Made by a program: the position numbers and the translations under genes | Shown: in pieces, positions 40,636 through 54,411 of the stretch | Position numbering within the stretch: the first letter of the stretch is position 1 | Layout of the letters: every line of letters starts with the position of its first letter | The notes under the pieces: model-generated | Seen by the model: only the letters and a program-made list of their open reading frames with translations | Told to the model about the DNA's origin: nothing | Database searches by the model: none | NCBI GenBank assembly: GCA_039707655.1 | Contig: CM077668.1 | Location: forward strand, 67,907,086 to 67,971,085 | Reading direction: 5' to 3' | Length of the DNA: 64,000 nt | DNA from: Elymus sibiricus | Taxonomy: Eukaryota > Streptophyta > Magnoliopsida > Poales > Poaceae

Positions 40636-42769
40636 TGTAGGAGATATGCCCTAGAGGCAATAATAAATGTTATTGTTTATCTCCATGTTCATAATTATGT
40701 TTATGTTCCATGCTATAACTACTATGGTTCTCGAGTCTGCAATAACCACGAGGCTCAAAGGAAGACTCATATGCATGTGTGGAATAATAAACGGTAAAAT
40801 GTATTCCTAGTCTGGCCTCTAAGACTATCTCAAGTGTTGCATGATGGTTCTGTTTTCCTGATCATGGGCATGACTATGTCGGCAACTTTGAGGGCACAAT
40901 GTTCGAAGAACATTTGTGTTGAATCGACCCGAATTGATGTTATGCTATGAGATACATTCATCACAAGTTAATGGTTAATAACATAGAGAAAGTTAATGTT
41001 TGCATAATTCCTTAGACCATGAGAGTGTCGAGTTTCTTCATGCTTGCTTCATGAACTTTGGGGTTTGTTAAACGTCATCCGTAAATGGGTGGCTATTACG
41101 GCGGCTTATGGGTTCATGGAAAAGTGTGACAAGGGACTTCATAGCTCAAGATTGGGATTTGCTCCTCCGACGATGGAGAGATATCTCTGGGCCCTCTCGG
41201 TGTTACGGTATCCATCATCGTCTAGACAGACACATTGTGATTTGATCACAGGGATGCCGGAACACGAAAACGAGAAAAGAGAACAAAACCGGTAACGAGG
41301 TAACTGGCATTGTGGACAAGTGTTGATCCACGGGGATGCCGATGATTCTCACCTCGGGTATTTGTAACATATCGCAAAGCAACAACAATAGCACACGGCA
41401 ACTGGAGGTTCACTCGAATATTCATTCGTGTGGGTATAGGGATCAATATGCGTGTCCACGGCTCCGATGTTGATCATTGATCGGAAAGTGTTCCGGGTCA
41501 TGTCTATACTTCACCGAACCTATAGGGTCACACGCTTAAGGGTCATCTATCTGCTGAATTCTAGACAGGGAGTCTGAGAGAAAGTCACCGGAAAAGTTTC
41601 GGAGACAACGGAAACGTTCCGGAGAGAACACCGGAATAGTTCTGGTAAAACTAAAAAGTTGTTTCGGGGTATGCCATTAAGTCAAATTGGTTTCGGCACA
41701 CGCCTGGAAATTCTTGGAGGGTGCCATAATTATTCTGGAAACTTCTGGGATTTTTCCGGGATAAAAACCGAAGATGTTCCGGAGTTGCCGGAACCGGTTT
41801 GGTTGCTTTTCGCAGATGAAAATCACTAATTCAAAATTGTTTCGGAACGCGTCCAAAATCATTTGTGTGGGTACTGGATTTATTCTAAGACCCACAGAAA
41901 TATTTTCGGATTTAACGGTCGCGGAAAAATGTTTCCATGAATAGTGAAAGTGCTTTTTGGGTGGCTTCTTGGAGAAGCCACCTTTAGGGCCTTTTGGTAT
42001 TTTTCCCCTTGGCATCTTGGAGAAGCTACCCTTGGGCTTGGCCTATAAATAGGGGTGGAGGGGGCTGCCTAAAGGATCATCCCTTGCTCTCATACACATG
42101 GGATGACATTTCTGGCTTCTCTCTCCCTCCCAGCGAAATAGTTTCGTAGAGCCGAAAGGCTGTCTGGGTTCCGGTGGGAACTAGTTCTGGACGGCGAAGC
42201 CCTGCCGGATAGATGACACCGTATGTGTGCAACCCCGTAGAGAGGTCGTAGGTTCGATCTTTTTGCCCGAGGGGCTGTTCGAGGGTCCTCCCGAAGGGCT
42301 GTCCGAGTTTCGGGAGTCCTCCCGAAGGGCTGTCCGAGTTATTGTCCGTGAGGCCTCCCGGAGGGCTGTCCGAGGATCCGTCCGGTGGGACTATCCGAAG
42401 GACTGTCCAGAGGCCTCCCGGAGGGCTGTCCGAGGATCCGTCCGGTGGGACTATCCGAGGGACCGTCCAGAGGCCTCCCAAAGGGCTGTCCGAGGATCCA
42501 TCCGGTGGGACTATCCGAGGGACTGTCTAGAGGCCTCCCGAAGGGCTGTCAGGGGATCCATCAGGTGAGCTAACGAGGGACTACATCCTCGTGGTTGGGA
42601 GGTTGTAAATCCTAGCTGCGGGGATCTGCACCAACGATCGTCATCGACTCTACTTCCGCTGCGCTACGAGTCGGTAACGAAAAGATCAAACCTTGTATGC
42701 AGTCTCCATAGTGGTCCTGGGCTGGTGCGTAGGTCGGAAATTTTTTGTTTTCTGCTGCGTTCCCCTACA
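40636..42769 (+). mobile_element. 5' LTR of Copia element K
   Basis: It contains TATAAATA (42044-42051) in a typical LTR promoter setting, followed by the 60-bp tandem repeats at 42352-42591 and a TTCCCCTACA end. Confidence 0.9.
42352..42591 (+). repeat. four 60-bp tandem repeats in the K 5' LTR
   Basis: Units start at 42352, 42412, 42472 and 42532 with exact 60-bp spacing. Each contains GGCCTCCCGGAGGGCTGTCC and GTGGGACTATCCGA; the last copy diverges after about 30 bp. As 60 is a multiple of three, they create spurious open frames in several phases. Confidence 0.9.
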
Positions 42770-42770
42770 A

Positions 42771-42784
42771 TGGCATCATGAGCC
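42771..42784 (+). promoter_or_regulatory. primer binding site of K (initiator-tRNA-Met type)
   Basis: TGGCATCATGAGCC, 1 bp after the LTR, is a slightly changed version of the TGGTATCAGAGCC-type site that pairs with initiator tRNA-Met in plant Copia elements. Confidence 0.7.
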
Positions 42785-45700
42785 GTGCTATGCGTAGATG
42801 CAGGTTGCGATCTAGAATACATAGAGATGTATGGGTGTTGCACACTATAATTTGTAGTAGATCAGTTCTACTGCTGATAATTATTTGTGCGGGTAGCAGA
42901 TGAAATCTGTTACCTGATGTTCTTGTTGCTTCCCTGGAATTTGCATATTTCTGATCTTGATAACAGCATGGTGGAATTTCAAAGTTTTGGCAATCCGCGA
43001 TCTTGATTGATCAACGAAGTGCTAACAGTTCGTTGAATTCCACCATAGTTAGAGAGAAAGATGAAATTTCGCAGACAAAAGGGCAATGCAGATATGATCT
43101 GCACGGGGGTCATGCGTATGACGAAGTTCAGTATGGGGCTCGAGATTTTATTATCTCGTGTTTCATACACCCCGCAAAGTTAATCTAGCGAATTGAATAA
43201 TCATACTTAATGATGGACGTTGGTAGCTTCGGTTTGCTTCGAAACCTTAGAAGCCACGTAAAATGAAATTTTATATGAATCGATTAGAGGCGTCTAACTT
43301 GGTTTTGTAGGATGACATGAGATGTGCATATGATGTGGTATAGCAGTGCTCATATTTAATTTGATTATGTATGAGATGTCTATATGATGTAAAATTAACA
43401 TGACCTGCGTGTCATGATTCGGCATGATGGCTGGAGCCATTTGATTGTCACTTTAATGACCTGCGTGTCAACCTTAAGTAATGCACTTATTTTATTAGCT
43501 ATAGAGATAGCAATATTATCTGGTGCATCGACAAGGTGGTGGCAAACTTCGCGAAGGTGAACACCGACGCGAATGCCGAAGACGAAGAAATACAAGACTT
43601 CTCCGTCAGAAAGGGCTATACCATATCATGCTATTATGAATTGCCTGAGATGTTTATCCCTTATGATGCACCCTTCTTGATTGCGCGGTAGTCACTTTTA
43701 TTAGGGTGATCTCTCACAAAAATATCAAGTAGTTAGTGTTCTCCCAAGTGTAGCACCGTCATGGCACCTATCTCTTCGGGGTATCACATGGATACATGGG
43801 CACGAACGATTAGAGAAGTGTGAGGCGGGTGAGTTGAGACCTCGCAGCGAGATCACTTGGTTGTCTTGATGTTCCAGAGGATCGTCCTGAGCTCGGAACA
43901 CGCCCATCGAAAGATGAACAAGAGACACATAGAGATGTGATTGGCAAGTTGGCCTACCGATTGCAATTCTCGTCACTTGAGATGGATACATCCTTGGCGT
44001 TGAATTTCAATATGGATCTTGAATCACTCAAAATCAATTATGAGAGATATTGATTTGAGTGGGAGTGCATTGTAGAATTAACTTGTTTAATTCTCAGTGC
44101 AATTAATTATGAACACTGTCTAAGTGTGATTTGCAAAATAGTTGTAGAATAATGGCTCGCGTTTCCACCTTCCCTATTAAAATTGAATAGTTGTTATATA
44201 TCTGGTTAAAACTTTACGGTTGGTAACGTAATGTGAGGATTGTCCTCAAAAGTGCTAAGAATGACTTTGTCCTATCACATGCTTCCGGTATTCTCCCGCT
44301 AATGCTATGGATGATGAGACTCTCGTCCTTCGATCCAAAAGCTAGAATTCCGTTACGGTCAAGTGCAATATGTTTGCTTCCATGAGACCCGAACTTCAAA
44401 AGTTTGGGATAGCTATGTGATATTCATGGAACTAAAAATCATTTTCAGACACAAACAAAGGCTAAAAGATATGTGATATCCAAAGCAATGTTTGTTTTGC
44501 AAACTATTAGTAAAAGTGTTTACTATGCATTTGACTAATAACAGAGGGATCCAGTAGAACACATGTCATATGATGATGGTGAATAAAACAACAACTTAAG
44601 AGAAATGAAATGTCCGAAGGGTGTTAGTATGACTTACACACCTAGGAAGTCCGGGCTGACGCCACTCTTCAAGTTGGTGCTTCTTCTGAGAGTAGGAGAA
44701 TTATTGGAAGTAAAACTGTTAGAAGTATAAAGGCAAAAAGAGAGAAGACTGGAATATCCAGCTCATGTATGAAAGTCATAAAAGCTATTGATGTATAGAA
44801 GGCTGGTCAAAGAAATAGTTCTTGAGAATTGTGATTAAATTGTTAATCACTGATTCTTGGGTATTGTGAGTTGATCACAGAGATACCCGCTCGATTGCAT
44901 TCTGTTGCGACTCGATGCAAGAACTACTACGACCTAAAAGACTTGCCGGAGTGAGGTTCAGATACACGCTGGGAATATAGTAAATGTTACTATACCTTCC
45001 ATCGGTGCATTACCGTCTGTATTTATTTTCATAATTCATTTTAGAGTTTTACACACTCTAGCCCATTGCATAAGGTATCTTGCAAGAAGGTTGTTCATAA
45101 GAGAACTTTTGATGTTCGATGTTATGAATAACTTAAAGGCCATACTTTCATTATGAATGAGATGTATGTTATGAATATTGATAATAATACATTACCTCTG
45201 TATTTAATTTCATAATTCATTTTAGAGTTTTATACACTCTAGCCCTTTTGCATAATGGTTGTTGCAAGAGTGTTGTTCATAAAAGAACAATTGTTGTTCA
45301 GTATCATGAATAACATAAGGGCCATGCTTCCATCGTGGATGGGATGTATGTTATGAATATTGATGGTAATGTGATACATCCATAACACTGACGCTAAATG
45401 TCACAAGACTAAGAGAATACCACACATGTGTGACACTGCATTTGGTCACATTGGAGAAACCCGCATGGAGAAATTCCATAATGATGGATTTTGAAGTCGT
45501 ATGATTATGAATCATCTGACACTCGCAAACTTTCCTCCGAAAAGTGAAGTGACTAAAATACTGTTCACAAGCCATAAGGAACGAGCAACGAACATATTGG
45601 TGATCATACATTTTGATGTATGTAGTCCGATAAATGTTGTTGCTAGCAGTGGATTTATCTATCTTCAGAAATGACTCAAGTAGATATATGGATATTTACT

Positions 45701-48069
45701 TGATGAGACGTAAGTCTGGATCTTTTGAAATCATTTGAAAGGTTTTCAATATGAAGTAGAAATTATTGTAACAAGAAAATTATGTTTCTGTAATTTGATT
45801 GCGGAAAGGAATATTTGAGTTACAAGTTTAGCGAATGTCTAATGAGTTATGAAAAGAGTTTCATAACTTACACCTCACGGAGCACCACTGTGAGTGGAAT
45901 ATCCGTGAAGATGTAATCAAACCAATTATGACATGGTAAGATCAAAGATGACATAAATCAATTTGCCATTATCCCTTTTAAAAGTAATGCTTTAGAGACT
46001 GCGGCTTTTACACTGAACAGAGCACCATCAGATCTGTTGAAATGACTCCATGGTATGGTACACCCCACCATGTTATGTCTTTTCTTAACATTTGGAATAT
46101 GGGGCTTGTGTAAAATACTTACAAACCTATTCCAAATCAGACAAGTGCTACTTTGTAGGTTATCCCAAGTTATTGGGTATTCCCCACCACTGTACCGAGG
46201 CAAAAGGTTTTGCCACAAAGAACGGTATGCTTTTGAAGAAAATGGTTCTTGCAAAAAGGTGAGTGGGAGGACAGTGCAACTCGATGAGATAACAATATCT
46301 TCGTCATCAGATCAAAGGAAAGAAACCTTGGAAGTAATTCCAGAGTTTCCTACTGCGACTGATACAGAAGCCTCTACATGAGATGTATGGACTTCGGTCA
46401 AACTTGCAACTGAACCACGTAGGCAAAACTCGTGCAAACCCCTCAGGTGCACAAGCGAGATATTGTTGTTAGACAACAGTATACCTTTGATACACAAGGA
46501 AGCATTGATGGGCCCGAACTCCGGAATTGGCTAAATGCCAATATAATCCGAGATAGTTTCCATAAATGATTCAAGATTATATCTTGATAAACCCTTCGGA
46601 AGACTTAGAGTCTAATGAACATTAATGGAACTATAAACTGATGTGGATAAAATATTTTATCCATAAAGCTTGACTTGTTGCAATAACAAATTAAAGGAGT
46701 TGACTACGATGAGATTGTCTCACCGTAGCGATGCTTAAAGTCAGATCGGGTTAAACTAGCAATTAATACATATTTCAATCTTGAGATATGATACATGGAT
46801 GCCAAAAGGATTTCCATGTGATGGAAATGCAACCTAGGACTTGCATGTGATACAGTCCGAAGTATTTTGTCAATCCAGAGGATGCTAGTAAGTATACAAA
46901 CTTCAGAGTTCCAGCAATGGACAGAAGAGAGCAAAATGGAGTTGGAATCTTCGTTTTGATGAAATAGTCAAAAGAGTTTGTTGCATCAATGGATAACGAA
47001 GATGCTTGTAGTTACAAGAAAGTAAGTGGGAGCATAATAATATTTCTAAAAACTTTGTGTGCTTGACACATTGTTGATTGGAAATAATATAAATTTCTTG
47101 ACACGAATTAGGACTTCATTGAAAATAGTTTTTTGATGAAGTGCTTGGGCTAAATAGCCTTGATATTAGGCATATTTATCTACGAGATAGAATTGCCTCA
47201 TAGGGCTAAAGCCAAAAATACATATTGACAAGATGCTAAAACAGTTTAGCATAAGAATGCCAAGGAGTGATTCTTGCCGAAGTCACATGGAAAGAGTTTT
47301 GCAAGACTCGGTATCCCAAAACACTGATGAGCAAAATACATGATGGAGATTCCACACACTCTTGTGTTTGGATTAATCATGTATTCCATGGTATGTAAAA
47401 CAACCAGATATGTCCGATACTCCCAAAGCTGTTGCGAGTATAGATACCAAAGTGATCAAAGTACTAATCATGGGACAACAGTGAAAATTTCATTAAGTAC
47501 TAAAGTAGCACTGATGACATGTTTTCTCGCAAGCAGAGATTATGAAGTGCTCGTTGTAAGTAATTACATCGATACAGTCTTCATCAATGCTCCATGCGAT
47601 TTTCAATTTAAGTTAAGGGTTTTGTGTAATACACGATATGGTGGCACGGTGTTTGGAAATTGTTCCAAACAGGTTACTGTGGCGAATTCTATAACAAAGG
47701 CAAAGTATGTTGCCGCTTTCAAAGCGACATAGAAGATGTTGAATCGTACAGTTCATTCATGAACTTAGTATGATTCCAAGATGGCTTTGGTCAATGGAAC
47801 ACTATTGAAGATAGTTGCTCCATAGCTCAGTCTGAGGAATCAAGGTTTGACCTGTGATTCACATATATACAAATCCAAGTCCACACAAAATATGAATTTT
47901 GTGAAAGCGTGAAAACGCAAGGAGATGCAAAGATATACACGGAACTGAAGTTGTCAGATCCGTTGGACATCAGGCTATACCACAAGCGAAGCATTTTTAC
48001 ACCGGTATGCCATAGGTGTAAAGTGCATTAGCATTGACTAGATTATTGACTCTAGTGCAAGTGGGAGTC
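42785..48069 (+). pseudogene. degenerate Copia gag-pol interior of K
   Basis: No long frame survives. Recognisable pieces include a PRKSGLTPLF-like stretch (about 44640), EALMGPNSGI resembling the start of the Copia reverse transcriptase domain (about 46500), and 47340-47732. The last piece encodes MEIPHTLVFGLIMYSMVC and, at its end, NSITKAKYVAAFKAT, a decayed RNase H motif (consensus STTEAEYxA). Many stops and frame changes separate these. Confidence 0.65.
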
Positions 48070-50203
48070 TGTAGGAGATATGCCCTAGAGGCAATAATAA
48101 ATGTTATTGTTTATCTCCATGTTCATAATTATGTTTATGTTCCATGCTATAACTGCTATGGTTCTCGAGTCTGCAATAACCACGAGGCTCGAAGGAAGAC
48201 TCATATGCACGTGTGGAATAATAAACGGTAAAATGTATTCCTAGTCTGGCCTCTAAGACTAGCTCAAGTGTTGCATGATGGTTCTGTTTTCCTGATCATG
48301 GGCATGACTATGCCGGCAACTTTGAGGGCACAATGTTAGAAGAACATTTGTGTTGAATCGACCCGAATTGATGTTATGCTATGAGATACATTCATCACAA
48401 GTTAATGGTTAATAACACAGAGAAAGTTAATGTTTGCATAATTCCTTAGACCATGAGAGTGTCGAGTTTCTTCATGCTTGCTTCATGAACTTTGGGGTTT
48501 GTTAAACGTCATCCGTAAATGGGTGGCTATTACGGCGGCTTACGGGTTCATGGAAAAGTGTGACAAGGGACTTCATAGCTCAAGATTGGGATTTGCTCCT
48601 CTGACGATGGAGAGATATCTCTGGGCCCTCTCGGTGTTACGGTATCCATCATCGTCTGGCCAGACACATTGTGATTTGATAACAGGGATGCCGGAACACG
48701 GAAACGAGAAAAGAGAACAAAACCGGTAACGAGGTAACTGGCATTGTGGACAAGTGTTGATCCATGGGGATGCCGATGATTCTCACGTTGGGTATTTGTA
48801 ACATATCGCGAAGCAATAGGAATAGCACACGGCAACTGGAGGTTCACTCGAATATTCATTCGGGTGGGTATAGGGATCAATATGGGTGTCCACGGCTCCG
48901 ATGTTGATCATTGATCGGAAAGTGTTCCGGGTCATGTCTATACTTCACCGAACCTATAGGGTCACACGCTTAAGGGTCATCTATCTGCTGAATTCTAGAC
49001 AGGGAGTCTGAGAGAAAGTCACCGGAAAAGTTTCGGAGACAACGGAAACGTTCCGCAGAGAACACCGGAATAGTTCTAGTAAAACTGAAAAGTTGTTTCG
49101 AGGTATGTCATTAAGTCAAATTGGTTTCGGCACACGCCTAGAAATTCTTGGAGGGTGCCAGAATTATTCTGGAAACTTCTGGGATTTTTCCGGGATAAAA
49201 ACCGGAAATGTTCCGGAGCTGCCGGAACCGGTTTGGTTGCTTTTCGCAGATGAAAATCACTAATCCGAAATTGTTTCGGAACACGTCCAAAATCATTTGT
49301 GTGGGTACTGGATTTATTCTAAGACCCACAGAAATATTTTCGGATTTAACGGTCGCGGAAAAATGTTTCCATGAATAGTGAAAGTGCTTTTTGGGTGGCT
49401 TCTTGGAGAAGCCACCTTGAGGGCCTTTTGGTATTTTCCCCCTTGGCTTCTTGGAGAAGTTACCCTTGGGCTTGGCCTATAAATAGGGGTGGGGGGGGCT
49501 GCCTAAAGGATCATCCCTTGCTCTCATACACATGCCATGACATTTCTGGCTTCTCTCTCCCTCCCAGCGAAATAGTTTCATAGAGCCGAAAGGCTGTCTG
49601 GGTTCCGGTGGGAACTAGTTCTGGACGGCGAAGCCCTGCCGGATAGATGACACCATATGTGTGCAACCCTGTAGAGAGGTCGTAGGTTCGATCTTTTTGC
49701 CCGAGGGGCTGTTCGAGGGTCTTCCCGAAGGGCTGTCCGAGTTTCGGGGGTCCTCCTGAAGGGCTATCCGAGTTACTGTCCGTGAGGCCTCCCGGAGGGC
49801 TGTCCGAGGATCCGTTCGGTGGGACTATCCGAAGGACTGTCCAGAGGCCTCCCGGAGGGCTGTCCGAGGATCCATCCGATGGGACTATCCGAGGGACCGT
49901 CCAGAGGCCTCCCAAAGGGCTGTCCGAGGATCCGTCCGGTGGGACTATCCAAGGGACTGTCCAGAGGCCTCCCGAAGGGCTGTCAGGCGATCCATCCGGT
50001 GAGCTGACGAGGGAGTACATCCTCGCGGTTGGGAGGTTGTAAATCCTAGCAGCGGGGATCTGCACCAACGACCGTCATCGACTCTACTTCTGCTGCGCTA
50101 CGAGTCGGTAACGAAAAGATCAAACCTTGTATGCAGTCTCCATAGTGGTCCTAGGCTGGTGCGTAGGTCGGAAATTTTTTGTTTTCTGCTGCGTTCCCCT
50201 ACA
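48070..50203 (+). mobile_element. 3' LTR of Copia element K
   Basis: It has the same length as the 5' LTR and the same TATAAATA (about 49478) and four 60-bp repeats (from 49787). Most differences are single transitions, unevenly clustered near 48640-48890. Confidence 0.9.
49787..50026 (+). repeat. four 60-bp tandem repeats in the K 3' LTR
   Basis: Units start at 49787, 49847, 49907 and 49967 and align one to one with those of the 5' LTR. The repeat number therefore has not changed since insertion. Confidence 0.9.
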
Positions 50204-50208
50204 CCTAA

Positions 50209-52635
50209 AGTTAAAGATTTGTTTGTTATACTAACGGATCTCACGAGGTTTCTGTTGAGTTTTGTGTGCTAAAGTTTTCAAGTTTTGGGTGAGACTACGA
50301 TGGACAAAGGAATAAGGAGTGGCAAGAGTCTAAGACTGGGGATGCCCAAGGCACCCCAAGGTAATATTCAAGGAAGACTCAAGCGTCTAAGCTTGGGGAT
50401 GCCTCGGAAGGCATCCCCTCTTTCGTCTACAATCTATCGGTAACTCACTTGGAGCTATATTTTTATTCATCACATGATATGTGTTTTACTTGGAGCGTCT
50501 TGTGAAATAGCTTGCTTGCTTTTGTTTGCTTTTTAGTTTGTCACAATCATCTTTGTTGAACACACCTTTTTGAGAGGGACACGCATTATTCGTGATTTGT
50601 TAGAATACTCTATGTGCTTCACTTATACCTTTTGAGCTAGGCAGTTGCTCTAGTGCTTCACTTATATCTTTTAAAGCACGGCGGTGATGATATTTTAAGA
50701 AATAGTTGCACTCTCATGCTTCACTTATATCTTTTTGAGAGTCTTATAATAGCAATGGTAATATGCACGGGTTATGAATTTGGTCCTGATATGATAGGTA
50801 TTCAAGAGGGATATAATAAAAACTTTCATGTAGATCACTGAATATGATAAGTTTGATTCCTTGCAATAGTTTTGCGATATTAAGATGGTAATATGTGGGA
50901 GGTATTAGTAGATAATTGTGGTTTAGTAAGAATAATTGTGTTAAGGTTTGTGATTCCCGAAGCATGCACGTATGATCTGTCGTTATGCTATGAAGTTGGA
51001 GCATGATTTATTATTGATTGTCTTCCTTTGCATGGCGGTCGGGGGCGCGCGATGGTTAACTCCTACCAACCTCCCCCCCTAGGAGCATGCGTAGTAGTAC
51101 TTTGCTTCGAGGGCTAATAAACTTTCGCAATAAGTATGTGAGTTCTTTATGACTAATGTGAGTCCATGGATTATACGCACTCTCACCCTTCCGCAATTTG
51201 CTAGCCTCTTCGGTACCGTGCATTACCCTTTCTCACATCGAGAGTCGGTGCAAACTTCGTTGGTGCATCCAAACCCCGTGATATAATACGCTCTATCACA
51301 CATAAGTCTCCTTATATCTTCCTCAAAACAGCAACCATACCTACCTATCATGGCATTTCCATAGCCATTCCGAGATATATTCCCATGCAACTTCCACCGT
51401 TCCGTTTTTATGACATACATCATCATTGTCATATTGCTTTGCATGATCATATAGCTGACATAGTATTTGTGGCTCAGCCACCATCCATCATTGTCATACA
51501 TGTTACGCTAGCATCATTGCACATCCTGGTACACTGCCAGAGGCATTCATATAGAGTCATATTTTTGTTTTAGTTTCGAGTTGTAATTTTGAGTTGTAAG
51601 TAAATAGAGGTGTGATGATCATCATTATTAGAGCATTGTCCCAGTGAGGAAAGGATGATGGTGTCTATGATTCCCCCACAAGTCAGGATGAGACTCCGGA
51701 CGAAAATAAAAAAAAAAGAAAAAAAAGAGGCGAAAAAGAGCCATGAAAAAGAAAGAAAAAAAAGAAAGAAAAAAAAGAAAGGAAAAAAAGGGGAAGAAAA
51801 AAAGAAAAGAAAAAGAAAAATAAATAAATAAAATGAGAGAGAAAGTGAGAAGGGACAATGTTACTATCTTTTTCCACACTTGTGCTTCAGAGTAGCACCA
51901 TGTTTTTCATATAGAGAGTGTCCTATTTTGTCACTTACATATACTAGTGGGAATTTTTCATTATAGAACTTGGCTTGTATATTCCGATGAGGGGCTTCCT
52001 CAAATGCCCGAGGTCTTCATGAGCAAGCAAGTTGGATGCACACCCACTTAGTTTTCATGTTGAGCTTTCATACACTTATAGCTCTTAGTGCATCTGTTGC
52101 ATGGCAATTCCTACTCCTCGCATTGACATCAATTGATGGGCATCTCCATAGCCCGTTGATTAGCCTCGTTGATGTGAGACTTTCTTCACTTTTTGACTTC
52201 TCCTATTTATCTCTATCACCATACTCTATTCCACCCATAGAGCTATATCCATGGCTTGCGCTCATGTATTGCGTGGGAGTTGAAAAAGCTGACGCGCATT
52301 ACAAAGTATGAACCAATTGCTTGGCTAAAACCGGGGTAGTGCATGATAAATACTTTGTGTGAAGAAAATGGAGCATGACAGGATCATATGATTTTGTAGG
52401 GATAACGTTCTTTAGCATTTTTATTTTGAAAGACATGATTGTTTATTAGTATGCCTGAGTATTGATGTCTTTATATCAAATTATAGACTATTGCCTTGAA
52501 TCATTCGGATCTTATCATTCATACCGTAAGAGAGAGATTACATGATGAAACATGATAGGTAGCATTCCACATCAAAAATTCTGTTTTTATCATTTACCTA
52601 CTCGAGGACGAGCAGGAATTAAGCTTGGGGATGCT
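50209..52635 (+). other. 3' non-coding part of G2 with polypurine tract
   Basis: There is no ORF with recognisable motifs. Near the start are two AAGCTTGGGGATGCC-type repeats, and the final AAGCTTGGGGATGCT (52621-52635) serves as the polypurine tract next to the 3' LTR. A minus-strand pyrimidine/plus-strand purine run (51700-51845, AAAAAGAAAG-type) lies in the middle. Confidence 0.7.
51700..51845. repeat. A/G-rich low-complexity tract
   Basis: About 145 bp of nearly pure A and G (AAAAGAAAGAAAAAAAAGG-like) lies within the 3' region of G2. The phenylalanine-rich open frames on the minus strand are artefacts of this composition. Confidence 0.9.
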
Positions 52636-54182
52636 TGATACGTCTCCAACATATCTATAAATTTTTATTGTTCCATGCTATTATAGTATCAATCATGGAT
52701 GTTTTTATATGCAATTATATATCATTTTTTGGGACTAACCTATTAACCCAGTGCCTAGTGCCAGTTGCTATTTTCTGCTAGTTTTTGGCTTTTCAGAGAA
52801 ACAGTACCAGATGAAGTCCAAATGCCACGAAACTTTTTGGAGATTTTTTTTTTGGACAAAATAAACCTGGGAATCTTCGGGAGGAGGCCAAAGGCCTCAC
52901 AGAGGCTTCACAAGGCACCAGGGCGCGCCCCAGGGGGCGCCGTGCTGCCTTGTGGGGCCCACGTGACTCCGTTTGACCTAATTCCACTTCTATAAATTCA
53001 CAAATATTGGGAAACCCCTAGGGAGCCAGAAGAAAAAACCTTTCCGCCGTCGCAAGCCTCTGTTCTTCCACGATCCCATCTGGAGGCCTTTTCCGGTACT
53101 CTGCCGGAGGGGGAATCAATCACGGAGGGCTTCTACATCAACCTTGCTGCCCTTCCGATGATGTGTGAGTAGTTTACCACAGACCTACGGGTCCATAGCT
53201 AGTAGCTAGAGGGCTTCTTCTCTCTCTTTGATCTTCAATACAATGTTCTCCTTGATGTTCTTGGAGTTCTATCCGATGTAATCTTCTTTTGCGGTGTGTT
53301 TGTTGGGATCTGATGAATTGTGAGTTTATGATCAGATTATTCATGAGAAATATTTGAGTCATCTCTGAACTCTTTTATGCATGATTGTTATAGCTTTGTA
53401 TTTCTCTCCGATCTATCGGTTCAGTTTGGCCTACTAGATTGATTTATCTTGCAATGGGAGAGGTGCTTTGTGATGGGTTCAATCTTGCGGTGCTCAATCC
53501 CAGTGACAGAAAGGGACATGACACGTATTTGTATTGTTGCCATTAAGGATAAAAAGATGGGGTTTATTCATATTGCTTGAATTTGCTTCTCTACATCATG
53601 TCATCTTGCTTAAGGCGTTACTCTGTTTCATACTTAATACCCTAGATGCATGCTGGATAGCGGTCGATGGGTGGAGTAATAGTAGTAGATGCAGGCAGGA
53701 GTCGGTCTACTTGTATCGGACGTGATGCCTATATACATGATCATTGCCATGAATCCGTCATAATTATTTGCTTTTCTATCAATTGCCCAACAGTAATTTG
53801 TTTACCCACCATATGTCTATGTGCTCAAGAGAGAAGCCTCTAGTGAAAACTATGGTCCCCGAGTCTATCTTAATTATATTAAAAACCCAAAAATACCTTG
53901 CTGCAATTTATTTACTTTTATTTTTATTAGTATTTTAGTTTAGCTATTTACCTCTATAAGATTTAATCCTTGCAAGTAACCGCTAAGGGGATTGACAACC
54001 CTCTTATTTGCGTTGGGTGCAAGTGTTTGCTCTTGTGTGTGCAGGTGCGTTTTAACGGAATTTTGCTTGGTTCTCCTACTGGATTGATAACCTTGGTTCT
54101 TAACTGAGGGAAATACTTATCTCTACTGTACTGCATCATCCTCTCCTCTTCAGGGAAATACCAACGCAGACTACAAGTAGCA
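52636..54182 (+). mobile_element. 3' LTR of G2
   Basis: It runs from TGATACGTCTCCAAC to CTACAAGTAGCA and is 1547 bp, highly similar to the 5' LTR along its whole length, with scattered substitutions and small indels. Confidence 0.85.
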
Positions 54183-54411
54183 ATAGGATAGTGGCAATGT
54201 TGTCAAAGTGCAGGTTTGTTACATGCTATGAATGAACATTTTTTACGGGTGTTTTGCAAATCTTACCTGTCAATGATTTCATTTGTTGGGCTTCCCGTTG
54301 TCTTTTTAGTAGTTCTTCTTTCTTATTGATATCCATAATCGCATATTGTTCCCTATCTCGTTGCCTCCTCCGCTCTTTGAGATCTATGAGTTGTGGTTGA
54401 ATCCTCTATAA

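Larger units (their letters stand above)
40636..50203 (+). mobile_element. Copia-type element K nested in G2
   Basis: It has perfect CCTAA duplications (40631-40635 and 50204-50208). Its two LTRs are both exactly 2134 bp (40636-42769 and 48070-50203), with ends TGTAGGAGATATGCC and CCCCTACA. The primer site is at 42771 and the polypurine stretch AAGTGGGAGTC lies before 48070. By eye the LTRs differ at about 50 sites (2-3 percent). Internal coding capacity is destroyed, so it probably moved in trans. Confidence 0.9.
36271..54182 (+). mobile_element. Ty3/Gypsy element G2, gag-protease only
   Basis: The element has two LTRs (36271-37827, 52636-54182), a tRNA-Asp-type primer site, gag and protease remnants, a long 3' non-coding part and a polypurine tract. 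Flanking 5-mers are ATAAG (36266-36270) and ATAGG (54183-54187), a target duplication with one change. Minus the nested Copia element it is about 8.3 kb. No reverse transcriptase or integrase sequence is present, so it would need enzymes from a relative. It resembles the Sabrina/WHAM group (name uncertain). Confidence 0.85.

Noticed and set aside
42227..42568. 113-codon repetitive open frame, with a similar one at 49782-50042
   Set aside because: It is produced by 60-bp tandem repeats in the Copia LTR, which keep several frames open; no protein family features.
51628..51879. Phe/Ser-rich small membrane-like protein on the minus strand
   Set aside because: Translation of an A/G low-complexity tract in the Gypsy 3' region.
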